Positions 1 through 8,218 of a DNA stretch of 12,151 nucleotides are shown here, in pieces. The position numbers were made by a program, and so were the translations under genes. The number at the start of each line of letters is the position of its first letter. Positions within the stretch are counted from its first letter, which is position 1. The notes under the pieces were generated by a model, which was not told the DNA's origin, did not search any database, and worked only from the letters and a program-made list of their open reading frames with translations. The stretch is taken from NCBI GenBank assembly GCA_034696485.1, contig JAQIWT010001153.1:1-12151 (forward strand). Reading direction: 5' to 3'. The stretch comes from Isohypsibius dastychi. Its lineage: Eukaryota > Tardigrada > Eutardigrada > Parachela > Isohypsibiidae.

Positions 1-530
1 GTAAAATAAACAACAGCTGCGTCGAATTCAACGCGATGTGAGCGCTTTCAAAAAAACTTGTTGAAAATGGTGAATTTCCAAATTTTTTACTGAACGAAAT
101 CAGTAAAATCCGATGAAATTCTGATCTGCGTCGGCGCGGATCGGTTCCTTAAACCTTGCCCCCGGCGCACTCTAGCAAACATAAAAGGTGGAATCTGCGC
201 CGGCGCAGCGTTCCGTTCTCGAGAATGGGGGGCAACTGCCCCCTTGCCCCCCTACTCTAGCCGTCCCTGGTCATCGTTCATTTGCAAGATATGGAGATAT
301 GGTTCTGAATTCTGACGAGTGCCGTGCCAACGCTTTCGGGGGGGGGGGGCTAAGCCGTGGGTAAGCTCGGCCGTCACCTGATCTGGGGTCCGCCATTTCG
401 TATTCATTTGTTTTGGAAATTTGATGGTCTGTCTTTCTGATCCTTCGCGGAATTTTGTGCTGGAAAATATGTGGGACCACTGTAGTTTCCGTTAATGTTC
501 TCGGTTTCTTCGTCGAATACTGAGCACGAA
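1..530. repeat. Upstream region with GC-rich imperfect repeats and a G12 run
   Basis: No gene is supported here. Two related GC-rich units lie at about 123-178 and 191-263. Both contain an ATCTGCG(T/C)CGGCGC segment and, further on, CTTGCCCCC followed by ACTCTAGC. The second holds a perfect 14-base palindrome (CTGCGCCGGCGCAG, 195-208). A run of 12 G lies at 338-349. Base composition is unlike the AT-rich spacers elsewhere in the window, which suggests a dispersed repeat or old element next to the promoter of the TIR-SLOG gene. No TATA box in a convincing position was found before 531. Confidence 0.4.
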
Positions 531-1737
531 ATGGAGATTTCCCTGCAGAATGAGTTGAGCCAGCGGGTTCTCGTTAGCATCCGTTTTTGCAAATATCCTT
601 GCGGTGGAACAAGGAATGACGGTAGGCTTACTGAATTGAGTGACACTGCATGCACTAATCTTCTTCGATTTTCAGCGTGTTCACTGGATATAACCTCGAT
701 TCTTGTTGCATCGAGCGCTGGGAATCCCGAAGCTTCACAAAGAGCCCCGTTTGTTCTAAAAGATATCCGCGCTGAAATTCTGGACAAAATTCTTCGGAAA
801 AAGTGTTTTGATCCTGGTGCATTTGCATTCCTCAACCAACGCCTGTAAAACAATCTGTTTATACCTGATCACGGACAGTTCGTATGTCTTCTTGCATTTT
901 AGTGGACTGGTATCAATCGATGATGAATCTGCGGTTCCTTGGATGTGGATGACTGATAATGAGCTCGATCGTCGTATTCATATTACTTCCCCGGAAGGTT
1001 AGTGGTCACTTACAACCAGAAAATGCCTGAGCCAAATTGAGTTGTTTATTGTTTCGCAGGGCCATCGACTTTCTATGTCGAGAACTGTTCCGGTTGGATC
1101 AAAAGAATAAGCTTGCTGAAAAACGAAAGTCTGCGAAGCTTACGCCACGAGATCAAAATCCAGGTGAATTTACATCAATAAAATTACAGGAAGCTTTAAC
1201 AATTAGATCAAGCGGAAAATCATGTCGCGAAATTATATGATTAACTAGGACTAACTCGTGAATGGAAATTTTGTAGTTAAGAAAATAAATCACATAAATT
1301 ACGTTGTTTTAGAATAAGGTGAACAACCAGAAGGTGTTTTTCGCATTTTGTATCTGTTCATAACGTCAAATAATTATACAGGCACTTGATCCTGACAACT
1401 TGACATTGGAGGCCTTCCGTTGGCCAAAAGAGCCATTCGCGAAAATTGAGCACGAAGCTGGTTTTCACTTGTCGGACATTGTGGACATCCAAACTCACAC
1501 CATTCGGGTTATGACCAGATATTCGCCAGGAACTCATGTTGATTCACCCAAAAGCGCCGAGGTCAAAGAAACTTCGGACGAAACTGAAGAAGATTCTGCT
1601 GGAATTCATGCCAGCAATTTCTTCTTGAAAGAACCTAGCTCGGCTCAGGTCAAAAGACGACGTGGACTCGAGTAATCGATATCAATTTTTTTGGATTTGA
1701 TCGGAATAGCCCAAGATTTTCTATCTTTGATTTCCAG
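531..1737 (+). other. Unrecognised N-terminal region of the TIR-SLOG protein (residues 1-250)
   Basis: Exons 1-5 encode about 250 residues matching no family I can name. Two stretches alternate predicted strands and a helix in a way that resembles a beta-grasp (ubiquitin-like) fold. The first is around the exon 1-3 product, with helix AEILDKILRKKC. The second spans roughly residues 118-190, with segments TFYVEN, WIKRISLL, helix SLRSLRHEI, LEAFRW and a final strand THTIRVM. An acidic Glu/Asp/Ser-rich stretch follows (about residues 205-220), then a basic/Ser/Pro linker to the TIR domain. The fold reading is weak inference from pattern only. This region might serve as an adaptor or oligomerisation module, as SAM or ARM domains do in other TIR proteins, but nothing in the sequence proves this. 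Confidence 0.45.
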
Positions 1738-4700
1738 AACTCCGAAACGGAATGGAAATGCGGTTGCGAATCGGGTGTCGTTTAATTCCAGCCGATCGGT
1801 TCCGAAAACAGCGACTCCTTCTTCGAGCGCTACCCCGAAAAAGTTCCTGATTAGTTATGTGAAAGATGAATCGATTTATCGAGCGAGTTTGTTGAAACGT
1901 GAATTGGAGAAATTGGGGGCTGATGTTTTTCTCGATATCGACAACATCGTTGCCGGGATGGATTGGCAGGATACTTTGAACGACGCGGTCAGCGCTTGTG
2001 AAGTGTTCTTACCGATTGTCAGCGACTCATATGGTGAGTGGTGTTCAACAGAGAAATTTTCAAAGTGTTTGGGAATATTTCTTGAACCACCTGTTGATCC
2101 GATGTTTTCGATTTCGGAGTATGTTTTTCTGATCCATTGTTCCTGTAATTTCTGGAATAATAAGTTGATAGCGTTTAATTTCAACAGGCGAACGACTTTG
2201 GACGAATCGAGAAGTGAAACTGGCGGACGTACTTGGAAAAATAATTCTACCGGTTAGCGTTATCGATTTTTGGCCGCCGGCTCCGTTGGCAATCCAGTTT
2301 GCCACTACACAATACATTCGTTGGTTTTCCGAAAGTACGTCTGTGGTTCCCTTTACGTTCCTTTGAAAGCCTAAGTACGTGGTTGTTCTGTTTTGGTAGA
2401 TGATTTCTCGGCTCCAACCCAGACCCCGGAAGAAGTGGAGAACAATCGTGCTCGGAATGTCGCCAAGCAGATCATGGAGATGGACCGTGGCATTCAAGGC
2501 GGCCAGGCGTCCGATCGCATTCTATCGAACAATAACGTAGTTTCTCCCATTGTTCCTACCATGTTCATGCGAAATCGCCGGGTAAGCCAAAATTTGTTCC
2601 AAAAAGACAATTTGGAACAATACTTTTCACTGGCAGAGAAAATCTTTTGAGGAATAGTTTCAATTTGAATCGATGTTTTCATGCATGTTCTCAAAACAGA
2701 ATAAATAACGATTTATGAATGATAGCTTTGGAATATAACGACTCTTTTTTTAGCGCTCGACCTTAAGAAGCTATCCGGAAATTCTTCCCGGTCTGTGCTC
2801 GAAAGAACTGGACGATGCCCGAAAACCTCGGGAAGGGCCGGCCCTAGTCGTAATATGCGCTCATCCTCAGCAATCAGATGTCGTAAGTCGAGGAGAAGTC
2901 GCTTCGTATCCATATGATATGAGACGCCGTGAATTCCCTATTCCTCTGGAATACTCCGTCAAGTTTTGAGAAACTGGTTTTTCTAGTTTCTCGTGCCAAC
3001 GTTCTATCAATCTTTTCTGTGTTTTTTGATCGACCCGTCAGTATTTCTCGAGGTCATTGTTTTCACGTTCAACAGGTGGATCGAATCCGATCCATGATGG
3101 AGAAAGACAAATACGAAGTATGGTCAACGACATACCTTCAAGATATTTGGGTGGACGATGCTGGTCGTTCATCCGTCACGGATGGAATCGAAGGAAGGGT
3201 TCCAGACCACCGAATGTCCATTTTCAGCGGAACCAGCAGTCAGGAGTCCAAATCCACATCGTCCCCATCTTGTGACAGTCTTTCCGGAACAGTTTTTCAA
3301 GAGCAAGCCGACCAGGCACTCATTGTCGTCGTTGTCTTGTCAGAAGCTTTTGCGAGCGCTCGAGCTTGCAAATCTTTCGTAAGTGTTTTTGCGAATATTT
3401 TACAAACTAGATTCATGTGATTATGTTTCTTTTTATGATAGTTTTACTATGTGGAACTTCGGAAACGATTGGTTCTGTTGAAATATGAGGATTTCAGCAT
3501 GCCGGGCTGGATGCCGACTTTGTAAGAGACACAAGCTATTTTGTACTACACAATTTATTTTTAATTTTGTTATTGTTTAGGATGGGTGGACGGAACGTTT
3601 TGGTAAACAAGGCGTTTTTCTGATGTACTATTTATGGTCCAATGAAATTTTGTTATTGTAGGAATATCATTCCGAAGATTTCGAGCGAGTCTTCCGGTCA
3701 AATATTCGACGAGCGTTGAAGATGAATGTCAACTCCGAGTTTGTGGAGGAAGATGTGACGGAAGGACCAATTCAAAAAGGGGTTTGTCATTCTTTTACAG
3801 TAAATATGTAAATGAACTGGAAATGAATTTCTGTTTTTAGGTGGCATTTTTAACTCGTAAAAAATTGCCCCAGCATCGAACCGTCTACATTGCGTCAACC
3901 GGAAGTCAGCCAAAGCGAGCCGAATTTTTGAGCCGGTATTTTCTAGATTATTTACAACGTTGTCATTTTCGACTAAAATCTTTTTCCAGGAAAATTGCGG
4001 CTGAGCTGAGCAAACTTCCATGTCTCTGCATCGCCACTGGGGGAGATGTTGCTGTTGGGGAAGCTTTTTGTTCCCACTTCGCGATCGAGCGCCAAAAACT
4101 GAATGCGAAAGCCAAATTGTCCGACAGTATTTTCCATATTCTTCCAGTCCGAGATGATATGGTAGATCTTTTTGTCTACTTGGGCTTCTTCTTTTCGGTT
4201 GCTTTACAAACGGGTTCGATTTTGTAGAAACAGGCTGATTTGTCCAGTCAGAATGAGGATGGCACATTCAATGCTGCATCTCCGGGAATGACGTTTTTTA
4301 TCGGACAAAGCATGCGCGAACGGGAAAGCATTGTTGGACGGTATTTCCGGGTTTGCATTTTGATCGACGGTACGTTCAGAAAATTTTCGTTATCTTCTAA
4401 TGAAATTCATTTCACCATTCACCGCTTGTTTCTGACCTCTTTTGGATACTTCGAAATTTTGTATTTTGTCCTCAACAGGTGACGCACATGCGGCACATGA
4501 GGCGTCGGAGGCAAAATGGGCTAACAACATCGTGCTGCCGATTTGCAGAAGTGGAGGAGCTGCTGGAGGTGATTTTGACTTCCGGGTCGGAGAAGCGGTA
4601 AGTGTCAAGTAAAGATAGATTTACTTCCTATAACCGTAAAATGGTTGAATGGTTTCACTTGGAATTCATGCAGGTTTTTGTTGGATAACCTCATTCCCAA

Positions 4701-6496
4701 AAATCAAAAACTGCAAAGCTTAACAATTTTCTAACATTGAGACAAAAATCAACAAAAACTTCGTAGAATGTAACCATGCAGATTCACGTTAAAAAATCAA
4801 AAAATGAGCAAAAATGCATGACTAGTGTGAGAGCGAGATGAGTTTTCTGAAGAGATCAAGATCGAGGGTAGTGCATTCGGTTTGAACGGTTGAGCTGCTG
4901 ACCATCTGCAAGTTGGACTCGAATCATGCAAGGGTCTTGATGCAGATAGTGGGTGAGGATATTTTTCGCCTCATTCCGGTGGCTCATGCGAACATATCCG
5001 TACACGCATCCTGCTTTATAATTTCCAGCTGCAAAATCAGAAAATAAACCGGAAGTTCAGTTTTTTTCATGGAGTTTTTTGTTTTTCAAAGAACCAGAAA
5101 CTTACGTCGTTCAGGTCGCACAACTCTGGCAGTTATCACCCTTCCGAATTCGCCAAAATATTGTCTCATCTGTGTTTCCGTCCATTCTTCGGGCATGAAA
5201 TCTACTCGTAAATTGGTGTCTTGGAGAATGTCCCCTGAAACCCTGGCTTTCGTGCACTTGACAAGAAAAACGCAAAACTTCAGCAAAAGGAATTACCCAG
5301 AAACCACAAAATTCACCTTGAGTTTCTTGCCTTCGACGTGGAGCTCATTCAAAAGTTCGCATGCTTTATCAGCGAGCTCTGTGGTATCGAACTCAATAAA
5401 TGCGTAGCTCTTTGTCTTTCCATGACTGATTCCACCTGAAAAGTAGAAAAATATCACTGAATGAATTCTAACTCAGGAATAAAAATACAATTAGTCAATT
5501 ACCGCTATGAACAGGAAACTCGATATGGTAGCATCCATGGGGAAAGACTTGGAGAAACTGCTGCAGTGATTTCTGATTCCAATGAGCTGGGATGTAGTTT
5601 ACGATGACCTTCTTGTCCAACCACTTGGGCTCCGGTCGTGAAAAGTTTGGGGCCATATTGTCAAAAAAGATAAAGTAGGAACAATCTCAAACCAAAAAGC
5701 GTGTAAAAAATCCGCTTTCTTGAAGAAAATAACAAATGCAGGCTCTGCAATCTCGAGCAAAATGGCGAAAAGTGGCTCAAAAGAAAGGAGCAATAAACGA
5801 AACTTGAAACAACTGCTGCAGGGGCAAAACTGACAGCGGGCAGTGGTTCTTCTGCTTCCTTGCAATCCAAACGGCTCGGCCCAATGCGACCGGGCGAGCT
5901 GAGCCAGGATGGAACCGACTGTTCACCATGGTTTTCCTGCCTGTTTTCAGTCAGGTCGGTTCCAGCCTGACCCGACTTGCCGATCGTCTAACACCGCCCA
6001 CATCCAGGTGTCTTGCAGGTGATTGGCTGCTTGCCCACTAGTCCTGACCTCTTGGACCCTTACCTGAAGTTACATTACAGAGAGCCTGTACAGGCACAGG
6101 GACTTTGGAATTACGTGACTGTATAAAAATAAATACGAACACTTTCTAAAAGAACGCCCATGTTTTATTACATTTTGTTCCATTTTTTGTATGTTTTCTC
6201 AGGCGCCCGTTGGAATATCGGAAGAGCACTGGAGGATCATCAGAAGCATGGATTCGGAAGACGGAGAAATTGCGGTGGCTGTTCGGGAGATCATCGAGCT
6301 TCTGCTACCGGAAACCGTCAGCAAGCCGATCCGCCGACCACGAACACCAAAAGCTAATGCAACTCGAATTCCACCCAATACCACATCTCCATACAGTCTT
6401 CGAAATCGCAAGCTAACTGGGCAGAAACGCAGTCTGGATGAAACCAATGAGACGACACTTCCGGAAGAAAAACGTGTTGAGAACGATCAGTTTTGA
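531..6496 (+). CDS. TIR-TIR-like-SLOG fusion protein, 18 exons, 974 aa
   Basis: Predicted intracellular NAD+/nucleotide-signalling protein with no signal peptide or membrane helix seen. Exons spliced by eye: 531-621, 676-844, 903-997, 1060-1163, 1382-1671, 1738-2033, 2188-2334, 2400-2581, 2754-2957, 3076-3378, 3442-3521, 3581-3602, 3662-3781, 3841-3935, 3990-4161, 4228-4369, 4479-4597, 6203-6496. They total 2925 bases (975 codons with TGA), all junctions are GT-AG, and the frame is continuous. Residues 1-283 are unrecognised, with a Ser/Pro-rich linker before 284. TIR domain 284-397, linker 398-470, second TIR-like region about 485-690, SLOG domain about 702-915, basic tail 918-974 (KPIRRPRTPK, RNRK), possibly a nuclear signal. 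The start at 531 was chosen for its strong context (gaaATGg); an in-frame ATG at 495 in weak context would add 12 residues. Less certain: the intron 2958-3075 uses a GTCAAG donor, and the exon at 4228 could instead begin at 4234. Fusion architecture is seen; function is inferred from the families. Confidence 0.85.
1837..2334 (+). other. First TIR domain, SARM1-like, predicted NAD+ hydrolase
   Basis: Residues 284-397, encoded by exons 6 and 7. Seen: first strand KKFLISYVKDES, helix ending RELEKLGADVFLDID, BB-loop region NIVAGMDW, strand and turn CEVFLPIVSDSY. Then comes the helix LWTNREVKLADVL, strand KIILPV, and the WPP motif before IQF..TQYIRW. In SARM1-type TIR NADases the catalytic glutamate lies in the helix after a Trp (W-x-x-K/R-E). 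Here the same pattern gives Glu357, encoded by GAA at 2211-2213. The Trp-Pro-Pro segment and the final I-x-W also match the SARM1 layout rather than that of Toll or MyD88. Enzyme activity is inferred from these residues; known family products are ADPR, cADPR or variants, plus nicotinamide. Confidence 0.85.
2754..3781 (+). other. Second, divergent TIR-like domain
   Basis: Exons 9-13, about residues 485-690. Seen: a first strand ALVVICAHPQQ, then a helix and strand RIRSMMEKDKYEVWST that fit the start of a TIR fold. A long Ser/Thr-rich insertion follows (about residues 560-600). The core resumes with ALIVVVVLSEAFASARACKS, YYVELRKRLVLLKYEDF and MPGWMP, the usual C/D-strand region of TIR domains. 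Compared with the first TIR domain, the position of the catalytic glutamate appears to be Phe, and the BB-loop region is lengthened. I therefore read it as a likely non-catalytic, scaffold-type TIR domain. The 2958-3075 intron lies between first strand and helix; if its boundaries are wrong, that segment changes. Confidence 0.6.
4598..4855. other. Spacer inside the last TIR-SLOG intron, 3' of the nested RRM gene
   Basis: Begins with a strong GTAAGT donor at 4598. AT-rich, no coding signal. It must contain the 3' UTR and end of the RRM transcript (minus strand), but no perfect AATAAA was found on that strand. Reading through the donor would reach a stop at 4610, giving a form that lacks the last SLOG helix and the tail. 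Confidence 0.5.
4856..5656 (-). CDS. Two-RRM RNA-binding protein nested in the TIR-SLOG intron, 198 aa
   Basis: Complete four-exon gene: 5656-5503, 5435-5317, 5256-5106, 5028-4856, all GT-AG, 597 bases including TGA. Start context gacaatATGGcc is strong (A at -3, G at +4). RRM1 (about residues 15-95) has RNP2 KVIVNYIP at 16-23 and RNP1 KSYAFIEF at 60-67. RRM2 (about 105-180) has RNP2-like LRVDFMP at 107-113 and RNP1-like GCVYGYVRM at 148-156, with the usual EEWTETQMRQYFGEFG helix. Almost nothing lies outside the two domains, so it is a minimal tandem-RRM protein expected to bind single-stranded RNA. I cannot assign an orthologue. The exon 3 acceptor (TCAAG, 5257-5258) was chosen because it gives a clean RRM ending GKKLKCTKA; an in-frame alternative further upstream would insert seven residues. 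Confidence 0.85.
5657..6202. other. Spacer inside the last TIR-SLOG intron, 5' of the nested RRM gene
   Basis: Presumably holds the promoter and leader of the RRM gene. It contains an imperfect inverted repeat (5905-5921 against 5952-5969), a perfect 12-base palindrome GCCTGTACAGGC (6084-6095) and TATAAAAATAAATA near 6122-6135. The stretch 5870-6110 is GC-richer than other introns. It ends with a good acceptor (TTTTCTCAG) before 6203. No convincing coding exon seen. Confidence 0.45.
5905..5969. repeat. Imperfect inverted repeat, arms 17-18 bases, 30-base loop
   Basis: Left arm CAGGATGGAACCGACTG at 5905-5921 pairs with CAGGTCGGTTCCAGCCTG at 5952-5969, with about two mismatches or bulges. The core GGAACCGAC / GTCGGTTCC is exact. 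Weaker complementarity continues outward for about 20 bases on each side. It lies in the intron, upstream of the nested RRM gene. Could be a small hairpin element or terminal inverted repeats of a decayed transposon. Confidence 0.5.
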
Positions 6497-6750
6497 AGGA
6501 TATTTGCTAGTTGGATGGTTTTTACGATTTGAATTTTGAGTTTGGCGGTTAGTTGAGCGGTAATTGCCCATCTCGTTTAAATAATCTCGTTTAATTTTGG
6601 TTGCTAATTTTGAAAAAGATCTGTAGTTTTTTGTTCGTTGTTTTCGCGTCATGATTTTTTTCTGCTAATTGGTTCAAAATACAAATAGTTTTGTTAATGC
6701 CGTGTGAATTTTTGGCTTTCCGGAATTAGATAATGTTCAAAATGATGAAA

Positions 6751-8138
6751 TTATTTCCCGAAATATGGTTCGAGGACGGCTGAGATTACATAAACGCAGA
6801 CGTTCGCACAGGCGTTCCGGCAACATTTCATAGTACCGGCGCACATGGAATCCGAGTTGCACTGGTTCGTGCAGCCTCCTTCATATGTTCCGGCAACCGT
6901 GCAAGCCCCGGGTTTTGTATAAGAAGTTCCGCCGTTTGAAGGATTCATGCAGCTGGTCCCACATCCGTTGGAGCAACATTTGAGATTTCCACTGCAGCCG
7001 GAATCAGATGAACATTGCTGGTTGCAGGAGCCAAACATCCCGGCGACGGACGGACATGTGCCCGGCTTGCTTCCGCCGGAAATCGAACTGGGGTATGTGC
7101 AGACTTTCCCGCAACCGTTGCTGCAACATTTCTGGGTTCCTATAGAAAACAAAGAAGAATTGAAACATTGTAATAATAATACTGAAATAGGTGCTTGCTG
7201 CTGACCGGAACTGAACATAATCTGTTTTCAAACAGTACGGAGTGCTTTTGAATTCTGGCTTTTATTGCGGAAATCAGTTTTTGAAATCAACATGTAAATT
7301 GGGTTCAGTTTTTGAGAAGTACAAAATTTCCAGATTAAGTGTTGGTGACAATTATTGTGTCGTTTTCTTAAGAAAAATTGTACAATTTAGTACAGTAATA
7401 TTGTATGATTTTGGTGATAACTATTATATGAAATACTCTTTAATGATTTGAATTTTTAATATGTGGTTGGACTAACAAAGCCATAATCATTAATTTTACC
7501 CATACCAAAATTTATTGCAAAATAGCGGTAAGTCGGAAACTTGGTTGACTGTGAATTTAGAACAGAAATGCTTAACGTCACTGGTTCGTCGTTTGTGAAA
7601 CAACGTTTTGTCCACTGATTTCCAGCACAATTTATTGTGAGATCCAAGTGTTTTGAAAAGTGCATATTTTAAGCAAACTGTTCTTTTTTTGAAAAAACCC
7701 TTTGATGTAGAAACCCGGAATTCGTTTCCAAAACTTGATAATATTGGATCTTGCTTCAGGATTGTGGCTGCGCTTTTTCTTACCTGGACAGTTTATATCA
7801 GCATTACAACCGAGAATACAGGTGCCAACTCCAGTCGGAACAGGACAAGTTCCCGGTCTGCTTGAAAGTCCCGTTCCACTTCCGCCGGCCGGATTCGCGC
7901 AATATCGGAATCCCGTTGATCCGATTGGGCAACACTTTTGGTTCTGCGGACACATTTGGTCATACGTACATTGCATCGACATGTTGGGTGGGTATCCAGA
8001 CGGACAGGTTCCCGGTCTTGAACCATAATACAACGAGGCTGAAGACGACGGGTTGTAACTGCCGGAAACCATTGACTGACAATTCGAAACAGAAACTGAA
8101 GCGAGAAACACCAGCGAAATGCCCAAAACAATATTCAT
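6751..8138 (-). CDS. Secreted protein with four WAP (four-disulfide-core) domains, 247 aa
   Basis: Two exons, 8138-7784 and 7139-6751 (TAA), joined by a 644-base intron with GTAAGA donor and CTATAG acceptor; 744 coding bases. Residues 1-20 form a typical signal peptide (MNIVLGISLVFLASVSVSNC), so the product is secreted. Four WAP modules follow at about 41-83, 94-135, 143-185 and 194-235, each opening with (R/K)PG(T/A)C and containing the KCC pair. Modules 2-4 have all eight cysteines with near-identical spacing; module 1 has six. Short Gly/Ser linkers separate them. WAP domains usually inhibit serine proteases or act as antimicrobials; which applies here is unknown. ATG at 8138 (context aaaATGa) was chosen over an upstream in-frame TTG. 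A minus-strand ATTAAA at 6590-6595 is a possible poly(A) signal, lying within the likely 3' region of the convergent TIR gene. Confidence 0.9.
7140..7783 (-). other. Intron of the WAP-protein gene, 644 bases
   Basis: AT-rich, no ORF with protein-like composition on either strand. It splits the second WAP module between its fourth and fifth cysteines, phase 1. Much longer than most introns in the window; nothing recognisable inside. Confidence 0.75.
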
Positions 8139-8212
8139 TTTTGAGATTTTCCAAGAAAAGATTGCCAAGCTGGAAATAAAATGTTGTTAACCTGTTGATC
8201 TTGAATGCGGCA

Positions 8213-8218
8213 TTTATA
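8213..8218 (-). promoter_or_regulatory. TATA box of the WAP-protein gene
   Basis: TATAAA on the minus strand, 75 bases upstream of the ATG at 8138. A start site about 30 bases downstream (near 8185) would give a 5' leader of roughly 45-50 bases. Position and perfect motif support it; the transcription start itself is inferred. Confidence 0.6.

Larger units (their letters stand above)
3841..6316 (+). other. SLOG (LOG-like Rossmann) nucleotide-binding domain
   Basis: Encoded by exons 14-18, residues about 702-915. Seen in order: strand and glycine turn RTVYIASTGSQ (714-724), helix AEFLSRKIAAELSKL, strand and glycine loop LCIATGGDVAVGEAF (745-759), then F(F)IGQSMRERESIVGR (813-828). Next are strand VCILIDG with DAHAAHEA (832-846), strand IVLPICRSGGAAGG (855-868), and a C-terminal helical end HWRIIRS...VREIIELL. 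This TGG...VGEA, MRERES, and P-x-x-x-SGGAAGG pattern matches the SLOG superfamily, which includes TRPM N-termini, bacterial ThsA and TIR-linked SLOG proteins. The family binds NAD-derived or other nucleotide ligands; the ligand here is unknown. The final helix lies beyond the 1.6 kb intron. Confidence 0.75.

Noticed and set aside
271-480. 69-codon minus-strand frame with a proline run
   Set aside because: The prolines come from the G12 tract; composition is not protein-like and no domain is visible.
404-853. 149-codon open frame on the minus strand
   Set aside because: It is antisense to the first two exons of the TIR-SLOG gene, crosses an intron, and encodes no recognisable domain.
1837-2334. 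Recent bacterial transfer as the source of the TIR-SLOG gene
   Set aside because: Many introns, an SARM1-like rather than bacterial TIR, and base composition like neighbouring genes argue for a long-resident animal gene. Ancient transfer of the SLOG part remains possible but cannot be seen here.
2959-3075. Coding use of the open frame just before 3076
   Set aside because: The stretch is T-rich, ends in TTCAACAG, and its translation is hydrophobic and unlike TIR sequence. Treated as intron, with some doubt because the donor is GTCAAG.
3698-4267. 189-codon open frame on the minus strand
   Set aside because: It is antisense to exons and introns of the TIR-like/SLOG region, with no domain pattern. 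The plus strand has a consistent spliced frame there.
6191-6496. Separate short gene or alternative start at ATG 6191 just before the last TIR-SLOG exon
   Set aside because: The ATG sits inside a good TTTTCTCAG acceptor, and the exon continues the SLOG domain in the correct phase from 4597. A short isoform cannot be excluded, but nothing supports it.
7632-7783. Continuation of the first WAP exon to 7632
   Set aside because: A strong GTAAGA donor at 7783 and a matching acceptor before 7139 restore the missing cysteines of WAP module 2; the read-through lacks them.
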